In this document: piece after piece, positions 6,761 through 14,492 of the stretch
How the letters are laid out: each line of letters opens with the position of its first letter
Numbering within the stretch: the first letter of the stretch is position 1
From: CAYGTO01 sp964352815
Lineage (GTDB): Bacteria; Pseudomonadota; Alphaproteobacteria; Rickettsiales; UBA3002
Assembly: GCA_964352815.1 (NCBI GenBank)
Contig: CAYGTO010000005.1
Span: 73,655-137,654 of the forward strand
Direction: 5' to 3'
Length of the DNA stretch: 64,000 nucleotides
The notes under the pieces: model-generated
What the model saw: only the letters and a program-made list of their open reading frames with translations
What the model was told of the DNA's origin: nothing
Database searches by the model: none
Translations under genes and position numbers: made by a program

Positions 6761-7699
6761 TTACTCAACCATGTCGCCTTCATTAAACGAAAAGCCATTC
6801 ATAAACTCTTTGGCCTCCATTGGCTTTTTACCTTGCCGCTGCAGCCGTGCTAACGCCAACAGCTTGCCATCGCCACACCGTACATCCAGTAAGAAACGTT
6901 TGCCTATCTCTCCTGGAATCACTTGTGAGTGTTCATCAAAATCTTCTTCTATGTATACGGCCTGAAGCACTTTAATTTTTTCGTCTTTATATGTGAAATA
7001 AGCCCCAGGATAAGGAGAAAGAGCACGGATATGATTGAAAATTTCTCGAGATGAACGATTCCAATCGATCTTTGCCTCCGCCTTATCGATTTTCTTGGCG
7101 TAGGTGACGCCGTGTTCGGACTGCTTTTGGGGGATGTGGTTTCCAGACTCAATGAGTGTGAGCGTCTCCAATATCCCTTCGGCGCCATGCTCAGCCATAT
7201 GATGATGGAGTAGCCCTGCATCATACCATTCTTCAATTTTTACTTCTTTTCGCCATAAAATATCGCCCGTATCCAGCCCTTCATCCATTTGCATGATGCA
7301 CATAGCGGTTTGGGTGTCGCCAGCCATAAGGGCGCGCTGCAACGGTGCCGCACCGCGCCAGCGTGGTAAGTCTGATGGGTGCACATTAATGCAGCCATGT
7401 GTCGGCGCTTCAAGAATCGCTTTGGGTAGCAGCATGCCGTAGGCTGCGACGACGGCAACCTCGGCATTGAGCGAAGCGAATTGCGTTTGTTCTTCCTCGC
7501 CCTTTAAACTCGCGGGAGTAAAGACGGGAATATTATGTTCTTCGGCGTAGGCATGGACCGGGCAGGGGCGGAGCTTATGGCCGCGGCCCGCAGGTTTGGG
7601 CGCCTGGGCATAGGCTGCGATCACCTCATGGTCTGAGGCAACCAATGCTTCCAGCGTTGGCACCGCAAAGTCTGGGCTGCCCATGAAAATGATGCGCAT
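6761..7699 (-). CDS. fmt: Methionyl-tRNA formyltransferase
   Basis: Fmt formylates the initiator methionyl-tRNA using 10-formyl-tetrahydrofolate. The 312-residue protein starts MRIIFMGSPDFAVPTLEAL and contains the formyl-THF site NVHPSDLPRWRGAAPLQ with the catalytic Asn/His, and the MDEGLDTGDIL loop. The C-terminal tRNA-binding domain covers about residues 205-312. The next gene upstream on this strand is a small secreted protein that ends 3 nt before the start; def lies further upstream. The two enzymes act on opposite ends of the same process (formylation and deformylation). Confidence 0.95.
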   Translation of the reverse strand: MRIIFMGSPDFAVPTLEALVASDHEVIAAYAQAPKPAGRGHKLRPCPVHAYAEEHNIPVFTPASLKGEEEQTQFASLNAEVAVVAAYGMLLPKAILEAPTHGCINVHPSDLPRWRGAAPLQRALMAGDTQTAMCIMQMDEGLDTGDILWRKEVKIEEWYDAGLLHHHMAEHGAEGILETLTLIESGNHIPQKQSEHGVTYAKKIDKAEAKIDWNRSSREIFNHIRALSPYPGAYFTYKDEKIKVLQAVYIEEDFDEHSQVIPGEIGKRFLLDVRCGDGKLLALARLQRQGKKPMEAKEFMNGFSFNEGDMVE

Positions 7700-7702
7700 A
7701 GC

Positions 7703-8005
7703 TTACTGGACGCAATATTTGCTGAGAGATTGAATGACTTCCGTGCGTTTTGCTGGTGGTGCTGCAAGCACCTCCTCGAGTTCTTTTTGGCTATAGCGCG
7801 TTTCAATTTCACGAAGAATACACTGGCACGGCTCTACCAATTCGCGGCTAAAGCCGGCGCAACTCGTCATGAAAGCACGTTTCGAAGCGGAATTCAGCGT
7901 TGCCTGATTATTCGTGCTTTTAGTAACGCTCCCAGAGGTCTGCGCGAGGGCAGGAAATGCGAGGGTACAAGCCAATAACGTGAATGTGATAGCGCGTAAT
8001 GTCAT
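7703..8005 (-). CDS. Small secreted protein with four cysteines, unknown function
   Basis: The 100-residue product begins with a clear Sec signal peptide (hydrophobic residues 5-20, likely cleavage after ALA near residue 21). The mature part has four cysteines (49, 60, 62, 98), which fits two disulfides in the periplasm. The motif CAGFSRELVEPCQC is followed by a helix-forming stretch. It lies 3 nt upstream of fmt on the same strand, so it is probably transcribed with it, but no functional link is evident. I do not recognise the family. Confidence 0.6.
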   Translation of the reverse strand: MTLRAITFTLLACTLAFPALAQTSGSVTKSTNNQATLNSASKRAFMTSCAGFSRELVEPCQCILREIETRYSQKELEEVLAAPPAKRTEVIQSLSKYCVQ

Positions 8006-8139
8006 AGATTTCCTTTTAGCGGAAAAAATGGCCGCTGTATAGGCGCTAGAAAGAGTTATGCAAATATTTCTTAGGAATAAATAGTTATATATATCAATTT
8101 GTTATGGGGAAATCAAATGTCACAGAACTGTCATCTAAC

Positions 8140-8154
8140 TGGCACTCAATTTGC
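8140..8154 (+). promoter_or_regulatory. Sigma-54 type (-24/-12) promoter
   Basis: TGGCAC-TCAAT-TTGC keeps the invariant GG (8141-8142) and GC (8153-8154) exactly 10 nt apart and matches TGGCAC-N5-TTGC at every defined base. It lies 36 nt upstream of the ATG of the small glycine-zipper protein, a normal distance for a short leader. A FlbD-type sigma-54 activator gene is present near 56-57 kb. Confidence 0.6.
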
Positions 8155-8190
8155 TATATAGTGGTGTTTAGATTAATAGAGAGGTTACTT

Positions 8191-8373
8191 ATGATTCCTT
8201 CAGTTCTTGGATTTTCAGCACTCGGCTACATAACAACGCATGCAACAGATCTTGCTGTGATGAATGAAGCGGCGCTTGTCGGCAGCATGATTGGCGCGAT
8301 CGTTGGGACATTTGTTGGGCTTTATGTCGATCATCACCGTTCAGAGAAGGCGAAAAAGAATACAGCCGCTTAA
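8191..8373 (+). CDS. Small glycine-zipper membrane protein
   Basis: The 60-residue product has one predicted membrane segment (about residues 27-47) built on a perfect glycine zipper, GxxxGxxxGxxxG (Gly31, 35, 39, 43). A short charged tail (HHRSEKAKKN) follows. Such zippers mediate tight helix packing or oligomer formation in membranes. The start at 8191 was chosen because GAGAGG lies just upstream; a start at 8104 would lie ahead of the sigma-54 promoter and give an unlikely N-terminus. It is a lone plus-strand gene among minus-strand genes. Function unknown; the promoter suggests a flagellar or nitrogen/stress regulon. Confidence 0.55.
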   Translation: MIPSVLGFSALGYITTHATDLAVMNEAALVGSMIGAIVGTFVGLYVDHHRSEKAKKNTAA

Positions 8374-8377
8374 TATT

Positions 8378-8962
8378 CTACATAGTAGAAACGGGTGTTT
8401 CTTCCGCATCAAACACGCCCGATTTCTTTAATTTCGCCAGTTTCTTTAGAATCATCTCGCGTTTAAGGCGGGAGATATGATCAACGAAAACGACGCCATT
8501 AATATGGTCGATTTCGTGCTGAATACAGGTGGCGAGTAAGCCGTCGGCTTCGATAATCTGCTCCTCACCGTTCTCGTCTAAATATCTGACTTTAATCGCT
8601 TTGGGGCGCTCAACATCAGAATATTGCTCTGGAAAAGACAGGCAGCCCTCTTTATAGGTGGATTGCGCGCTATCTTCGCCGATAATTTGCGGGTTCACCA
8701 TTTTGATGGGCTTACCATCTTTGCCACTCGCCCGGGCGTTTGGGTCATCGGGGCGCTCTGCGGTTGACCATTCAATATCGACAACGATCACCCGCTTCAT
8801 CACGCCCACTTGGACCGCTGCGAGCCCAATCCCATTATTCGAATACATGGTGTCGAGCAGATCGTCGAGCAGAGTGCGGATGTCATCATTCACCTCGGCC
8901 ACCGGCTCTGAGGATTGGTTCAGCCGTGGGTCGGGGGCGATAACGAGTGGAAGTGCAGTCAT
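8378..8962 (-). CDS. def: Peptide deformylase
   Basis: Def removes the N-formyl group from nascent proteins. All three signature motifs are present: GIGLAAVQVG (residues 44-53), EGCLSF with metal ligand Cys107, and QHEIDH (His149, Glu150, His153). The 194-residue length is normal; a short insertion rich in Asp, Pro and Lys (about residues 68-85) is typical of alphaproteobacterial forms. It lies 9 nt downstream of gltX on the same strand and is probably co-transcribed with it. Confidence 0.95.
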   Translation of the reverse strand: MTALPLVIAPDPRLNQSSEPVAEVNDDIRTLLDDLLDTMYSNNGIGLAAVQVGVMKRVIVVDIEWSTAERPDDPNARASGKDGKPIKMVNPQIIGEDSAQSTYKEGCLSFPEQYSDVERPKAIKVRYLDENGEEQIIEADGLLATCIQHEIDHINGVVFVDHISRLKREMILKKLAKLKKSGVFDAEETPVSTM

Positions 8963-8971
8963 ATCAGTAGT

Positions 8972-10426
8972 TTATGCCGTTTTGGCTTGAGGGTCAAGCG
9001 CGAGCGCAGCCTTCAGCCGGGCGATAGACTCCTCTTTGCCGAGAATTTCCATCACTTCAAACATCGATGGTGATGCGGTCGAAGCGGTGATGGCCGCACG
9101 GATCGGGTTCATCAGCTTACCCAGCTTGAGATCTTTTGATTCCGCAAAACGCTGCGCCCATGCGTAGAGCGCGTCATGAGTGAAAGGGTCGAGCGAGGCG
9201 AGCGCATCGGCGGCGTCACCAAGAAGTGAGGCATTATCGCTCACGAGTGCCGCGGCTTTCGGGTCGTTGATCGGCATATCTTGCGCTTTTGCATTTATTT
9301 CAATCATTAAAAATTTAGCTGAATCAGTAAGTTGTTTTAGATTCTTCGTGCGTTGCTTTAAGCTAGCCATAGAGCGTGTCAATCGTTCGATAATCGTGTC
9401 TGGTAAGGCGGTCTCGCCCGTCATTTCCTGATAAAGCGCGGTAAAATGGGGCTCACATAGCGCATAAATACGTTCATCATCCGCCTCACGGATATAATGT
9501 CCATTCACATGGTCGAGCTTGTCGAAATCGATACGCGAAGGCGCTTTGTTGATGGCATCGAGGCGGAACCATTCAATGGCCTGGCTGTCCGAAATAATTT
9601 CCGCATCGCCATGCGAAAAACCAAGGCGAAGCAGGTAGTTACGCAGTGCTTCGGGGAGATATCCCATCTCGCGGTAGGCCTCTACACCAAGCGCGCCATG
9701 GCGTTTGGAAAGCTTTGCGCCATCTGGCCCGTGAATCAGCGGAATATGCGCAAACTCAGGCAGATCCCAGCCCATCGCACTGAAAATCACCGCCTGACGA
9801 AACGCATTATTCATATGATCATCGCCGCGAATCACATGGGTGATGCCCATATCATGATCATCGACGACCACCGCGAGCATATAGGTGGGCGTACCGTCTG
9901 AACGCAGAATCACAAAATCATCAAGCTGCTCGGGCGTGATGGTGACCTCGCCTTGGACATGGTCCTTGAGGGTGATGCTGTCTTCGAGTGGCGCTTTGAT
10001 GCGGACAGAATAGGGCGCGCCTTCCGGGGCTTCGCTTGGGTCACGATCGCGCCAGTGCCGGTCATATTTGAACGGTTGTTTGTTCTTTTCGGCGGCATTA
10101 CGCATTTCCTGAAGCTCTTCCGGCGTGCAGAAACATTTATACGCTTTGCCTTCATCGAGCAGCTTCTGGACCACTTCTTGATGACGCTTCAGTCCCTCTG
10201 ATTGAAATACGACCGCATCATCTGGGCTCAGGCCTAACCATTCAAGCCCATCGATGATGGCCTGTTTTGCCTCATCGGTCGAACGTTCCTTATCGGTGTC
10301 TTCCACGCGCAATAGATATTTCCCGCCATTAGCGCGAGCGAAGAGATGGTTGAAGAGCGCCGTGCGCGCGCCGCCAATATGGAGGAAGCCGGTAGGCGAG
10401 GGAGCGAATCGTGTCGTGACTGTCAT
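8972..10426 (-). CDS. gltX: Glutamyl-tRNA synthetase
   Basis: GltX is a class I aminoacyl-tRNA synthetase that charges tRNA-Glu. The 484-residue protein shows the HIGH box as PTGFLHIGGARTALFNHL (His16-Ile17-Gly18-Gly19) and the KMSKS loop as AKLSKRHGALG. The anticodon-binding C-terminal half covers about residues 330-484. Many alphaproteobacteria carry two GltX copies, one serving tRNA-Gln through the amidotransferase route; which copy this is cannot be told from the window. def follows on the same strand. Confidence 0.95.
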   Translation of the reverse strand: MTVTTRFAPSPTGFLHIGGARTALFNHLFARANGGKYLLRVEDTDKERSTDEAKQAIIDGLEWLGLSPDDAVVFQSEGLKRHQEVVQKLLDEGKAYKCFCTPEELQEMRNAAEKNKQPFKYDRHWRDRDPSEAPEGAPYSVRIKAPLEDSITLKDHVQGEVTITPEQLDDFVILRSDGTPTYMLAVVVDDHDMGITHVIRGDDHMNNAFRQAVIFSAMGWDLPEFAHIPLIHGPDGAKLSKRHGALGVEAYREMGYLPEALRNYLLRLGFSHGDAEIISDSQAIEWFRLDAINKAPSRIDFDKLDHVNGHYIREADDERIYALCEPHFTALYQEMTGETALPDTIIERLTRSMASLKQRTKNLKQLTDSAKFLMIEINAKAQDMPINDPKAAALVSDNASLLGDAADALASLDPFTHDALYAWAQRFAESKDLKLGKLMNPIRAAITASTASPSMFEVMEILGKEESIARLKAALALDPQAKTA

Positions 10427-10495
10427 AAGGCCGGTAATCTAAGCGATTTTTAGCCGCCTGTCATCTGCCGATTTATATGCGGTGGCTAAAAAAGA

Positions 10496-12589
10496 ATGGA
10501 TCGTCTGGGCAAGCCGTGCCATGACATCCCCATGAATGCGATCACTGATTGGCTCATTTCCGAACGTATGCGCTGGCTACTTTGGGTACCGGTGCTGCTC
10601 GGTGCGGGGATGGCGCTGTATTACACACTGCCACGTGAGCCGGGTTGGTGGGAGATGGCGGTGATTCCACATCTGTTGATCCCGATTGTCTATTGCTATC
10701 GCCGGCGCTATCAACGTGCTGCCTGGGTGCTAGGTGTACTCAGCGTGGTGATGGCGGGAATGCTCGTCGCTTTCTGGCATACGCAGCGCACGGATACGGC
10801 CATGCTCACTCAGGAGCTCTCCATGCGCGAAATGGCTGGCCGGATTCGGGTGCTGGAGCATACGGACACTGGGCTGCGTGTGACGTTCGATCAGATGGAA
10901 ATTCCTGGCGTTGAAGAGGAGAGAGGGCCTAGCCGGATTCGTTTAAGGCTTCGCGGCATTGATGAGAGCTTGCTTCAGGTGGGCCAGCGTATCCGTTTTC
11001 GCGCCGCGCTCATGCCGCCGGCGGGGCCGGTGATGCCCGATGGGTTTGATTTTGCGCGTTTCTTTTATTTTCGAGAGATAGGGGCGGTGGGCTATGGCAC
11101 TGGGCCGATTCACATCCTCGAGCCAGGCAAACCTGACACGCTAGAATTGGTTTCGCTCTGGTGGCAGCATGTGCGCGAGGGGATGAGCGCGCGAGTCATT
11201 GCACAGATTCAGGAACCTGCAGGCGCGGTTGCGGCGGCGCTCATGCTCGGCGATCGTTCGGCCATTGATGATCATACGAAAGAGATTATGCAGCATACGA
11301 ATCTATCCCATTTGCTGGCGATTTCAGGGCTGCATATGGCAATGGTGACGGGCTGGTTATTCGCTATGGCGCGTTGGGGGCTTCTATTAATTCCCAAAAC
11401 TCGGCTCTCTGCTCATAATAAACAGCGAGCGGCCTGGCTTGGAATTGTTGGGGGGCTTGGCTATTTGCTGGTTGCGGGGATTCCGATTTCGGCGGCACGT
11501 GCCTATGTCATGGTATTATGCATTTTTGGTGCGATTTTACTCTACCGGCAAGCGGCGCCGATGCGATCGCTTGCGTTCGCGGCGTTCCTTCTATTGCTCT
11601 ATGACCCATCAAATATTCTCGAGCCAGGGTTCCAGCTTTCCTTCGCTGCGACGCTGGCTTTGATCGCCGTCTATGAGTGGGTGGCGAAAGAGTATGGGGA
11701 GCGCGATCATGATTATGGTATTCTGCATAAAGCGCTGCTATTTCTTGGTGTGACGATGCTGACGACGGTCGTTGCTGAATTAGCGACCGGGCCTTTAGTT
11801 GCCTATCATTTCCATATGGTGTCGCTTTATGGATTACTCGCGAATTTACTCGTGATGCCGATCGTGACATTTCTAATTATGCCAGCATTGGTAATTAGCT
11901 TTTTTCTTATGCCGCTTGGCCTCGAAGGTATCAGTTTCTGGCTGATGGAAGTTGGGATTACCTGGATGCTGCAAATTGCTGAAACAGTGAGTGAGTTTCC
12001 GGGCGCGAGTTATACGGTAGCGGGACTAAGCACTACGGGCATGTTATTTTATGTGTTCGGGCTTTCCTGGCTATGCCTATGGCAGCAGCGGGTTCGCTAT
12101 CTAGGTGCCGTATTGATCGCAATCGGCATGCTGGACTTTGTATCGTTTACACCGCCGCAACTCTTGATCAGCCATGATATGAAACAGATTGCCGCGCGCA
12201 CCGAGGATGGTTACCGCATGGTACGCGGCCGCGAAGGCTATTTTGTGACGTCACAATGGGCTGAAGGTTTGGGAGAGATATCGATCCCCATGATTAAAAC
12301 CTCTGAAAGCTATCGCTGTGATGCGCTCGGCTGTGCGTTAAAGATTCATAATCGAACCATTATGTTGCCCTATGTGAAAACGGCGCTGAGAAACGATTGC
12401 GCCATGGCGGATGTGATTGTAGCGCCATTTTATATTAAGCGTGAATCCTGCGAAGCGGTTGATGTTTTGATTGACCGCGGTAGGTTGAAGTATAGGGGCG
12501 GCCATTGGCTATGGCTAGATGAAACGATTAGGGTCGGTACGACTGCCGGTTGGCAAGGCGCGCGCCCATGGAACAGGTTTGAGGAATGA
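10496..12589 (+). CDS. comEC: ComEC/Rec2-family DNA uptake channel protein
   Basis: The 697-residue membrane protein has the ComEC layout. Two or three N-terminal helices lead into a soluble OB-like domain (about residues 90-215). The competence domain follows with the motif MLGDRSAIDDHTKEIM and HLLAISGLHMAMVTG, then many helices to about residue 555. The C-terminal 135 residues sit where other ComEC proteins have a metallo-beta-lactamase-like domain, but no HxHxDH motif is visible, so that domain is degenerate. ComEC passes single-stranded DNA through the inner membrane during transformation. The start may be 10496 or 10532; neither has a clear ribosome site. Confidence 0.88.
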   Translation: MDRLGKPCHDIPMNAITDWLISERMRWLLWVPVLLGAGMALYYTLPREPGWWEMAVIPHLLIPIVYCYRRRYQRAAWVLGVLSVVMAGMLVAFWHTQRTDTAMLTQELSMREMAGRIRVLEHTDTGLRVTFDQMEIPGVEEERGPSRIRLRLRGIDESLLQVGQRIRFRAALMPPAGPVMPDGFDFARFFYFREIGAVGYGTGPIHILEPGKPDTLELVSLWWQHVREGMSARVIAQIQEPAGAVAAALMLGDRSAIDDHTKEIMQHTNLSHLLAISGLHMAMVTGWLFAMARWGLLLIPKTRLSAHNKQRAAWLGIVGGLGYLLVAGIPISAARAYVMVLCIFGAILLYRQAAPMRSLAFAAFLLLLYDPSNILEPGFQLSFAATLALIAVYEWVAKEYGERDHDYGILHKALLFLGVTMLTTVVAELATGPLVAYHFHMVSLYGLLANLLVMPIVTFLIMPALVISFFLMPLGLEGISFWLMEVGITWMLQIAETVSEFPGASYTVAGLSTTGMLFYVFGLSWLCLWQQRVRYLGAVLIAIGMLDFVSFTPPQLLISHDMKQIAARTEDGYRMVRGREGYFVTSQWAEGLGEISIPMIKTSESYRCDALGCALKIHNRTIMLPYVKTALRNDCAMADVIVAPFYIKRESCEAVDVLIDRGRLKYRGGHWLWLDETIRVGTTAGWQGARPWNRFEE

Positions 12590-13314
12590 TAGAGATACAT
12601 ATAATCGATGCGTTGCATGTCGAGCAGAATTATAACTATGTGCTGCGCGATGAAGCGAGCGGTAAGACGGCAGTGGTCGACGCGTCAGATGCAGAACCGA
12701 TTTTAGCGTTTTTATCGAAAAAAAGGTGGGGGCTTGACTACATTCTGACGACTCACCACCACTGGGACCATGTGAGTGGTATTCCAAAATTGCTGAAGAA
12801 GACGGATGCTCAAGTGGTGGGCTATGCGGGGGATGCGGAACGGATACCACATATTTCGATTCAGCTGGAAGAGGGAGAGAGTTTCGTATTGGGCGAGAGC
12901 GAGGCGGAAGTGTTGTTCATTCCTGGTCACACGCTTGGTCATATCGCCTATTATTTTGAGGCTGACAAACTGCTTTTTCCTGGTGATACATTGTTTTCTA
13001 TTGGATGCGGGCGTGTGTTTGAGGGCACGATGGAGCAGATGTATCATAGTCTTCAAACGTTGGCGGCGCTTCCTGATAATGTGCAGCTTTATTGTGGACA
13101 TGAATATACGGAAGCGAATCTGCGTTTTGCTATGGCAGTTGAACCAGACAATGCCGCGCTTAGTGACTATGCTGGCAAGGTTCAAGAATTTCGTGCCCAA
13201 GGCAAGCCTAGCATTCCATCCATGATGGCGATTGAGAAAGAGCTCAACCCATTTCTGCGCGCTGAATCAGCTGAGGCATTCGCGAAACTGCGTGCGCATA
13301 AAGATCGCTTCTGA
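12586..13314 (+). CDS. gloB: Hydroxyacylglutathione hydrolase (glyoxalase II)
   Basis: This 242-residue metallo-beta-lactamase-fold enzyme has the metal motif TTHHHWDH (His57, His59, Asp61, His62), FIPGHTLGHIAY, the bridging Asp in LFPGDTLF, and GHEYTEANLRFA. The C-terminal HAGH domain is marked by PSIPS and NPFLR, which separates GloB from other family members. It hydrolyses S-lactoylglutathione in methylglyoxal detoxification. It overlaps comEC by 4 nt (ATGA), so the two are translationally coupled. Confidence 0.93.
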   Translation: MIEIHIIDALHVEQNYNYVLRDEASGKTAVVDASDAEPILAFLSKKRWGLDYILTTHHHWDHVSGIPKLLKKTDAQVVGYAGDAERIPHISIQLEEGESFVLGESEAEVLFIPGHTLGHIAYYFEADKLLFPGDTLFSIGCGRVFEGTMEQMYHSLQTLAALPDNVQLYCGHEYTEANLRFAMAVEPDNAALSDYAGKVQEFRAQGKPSIPSMMAIEKELNPFLRAESAEAFAKLRAHKDRF

Positions 13315-13349
13315 TTTGACGCCAAGGGCTGTCTGATTAGGATAAAGCC

Positions 13350-14492
13350 ATGACCGATGTAAAAACCATTGAAATTGATTTGAAGGCCGCCCGCGACTGG
13401 GTGGCTGAGCATGTAATGCTCTCCAGCGACTATGACTGGATGATCAACATCTTTGTCGTTCTGTTCTTCACCGCCGTTGCGAGTTTTGTCGTCGGCATGA
13501 TATTGCGCACCATATCTAATCGGTTGAGCGTTACTAGGAATCAATGGGATGATTTGCTTCTCGATGCGGCGATTAAGCCTGTTAAGCTCTTGATATGGCT
13601 GCTTGGTATTTCCTATGCGGTAGAAGAAATCTACGAAGAATCGCGTGCTGAAATTTTCCGGGATATTAGTGAACTTCGCGATATTGCGCTGGTTCTTACT
13701 ATCGCTTGGGCGCTCAATCGCTTTATCCATCGAGGAAAAAATCATTACGTTAAAAGTAAGCGTGTGGCTGGCGAGAAATATGATGAGACTGCCGTTCAAG
13801 CCATCACGAAGCTGCTCAAAATAACGGTTGTCATCACGGCCGTGTTGATCACGCTCCAGAACCTTGGTGTGAGCATTAGTGGCATTCTTGCATTTGGCGG
13901 GGTTGGCGGAATTGCGGTTGGCTTTGCCGCGAAGGATATGCTTGCGAATTTCTTCGGCGCACTGATTATTTATTTTGATAAGCCCTTTAAAGTTGGCGAC
14001 TGGATTCGCTCGCCCGATCAGAATATTGAGGGCACCGTCGAAGAAATCGGCTGGCGTATGACGACGATTCGGACCTTTGATAAGCGCCCCCTCTATGTCC
14101 CGAATTCTGTGTTTACCACTATTTCAGTAGAAAACCCGTCGCGCATGTCACATCGCCGAATCTATGAAACTATCGGAATTCGTTATGATGATATTGGGGT
14201 GATGCAGGATGTAACTGACCGCGTAAGGCTCATGCTACGTGAGCATGAAGGGATTGCTGCGGATCAGACGTTGCTCGTCTATTTCAATGCATTCAATGCA
14301 TCATCGTGTGATTTTATGGTGTATTGTTTTACGCAAACGACCGATTGGAAGACCTATCACGAAATCAAGCATGATGTACTCTTGAAGATTGCTGAGATTG
14401 TTGAAAAAGCTGACGCTGAAATGGCTTTCCCAACGCAAACAATACATGTGGCGAATCTCGCGGAGGCAGGCGAGGCATCTGGCGCCGCATAG
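13350..14492 (+). CDS. MscS-family mechanosensitive channel
   Basis: The 380-residue protein has four to five predicted helices in its first 200 residues. The pore-lining TM3 is rich in Gly and Ala (ILAFGGVGGIAVGFAAKDML), followed by the beta domain DKPFKVGDWI and YVPNSVFTTISVENPSR. The C-terminal domain extends to a short Ala-rich tail. Such channels open on hypo-osmotic shock at the inner membrane. It is 35 nt downstream of gloB, and its stop overlaps the GTG of addB by one base, so the run comEC-gloB-mscS-addB is probably one transcript. Confidence 0.9.
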   Translation: MTDVKTIEIDLKAARDWVAEHVMLSSDYDWMINIFVVLFFTAVASFVVGMILRTISNRLSVTRNQWDDLLLDAAIKPVKLLIWLLGISYAVEEIYEESRAEIFRDISELRDIALVLTIAWALNRFIHRGKNHYVKSKRVAGEKYDETAVQAITKLLKITVVITAVLITLQNLGVSISGILAFGGVGGIAVGFAAKDMLANFFGALIIYFDKPFKVGDWIRSPDQNIEGTVEEIGWRMTTIRTFDKRPLYVPNSVFTTISVENPSRMSHRRIYETIGIRYDDIGVMQDVTDRVRLMLREHEGIAADQTLLVYFNAFNASSCDFMVYCFTQTTDWKTYHEIKHDVLLKIAEIVEKADAEMAFPTQTIHVANLAEAGEASGAA

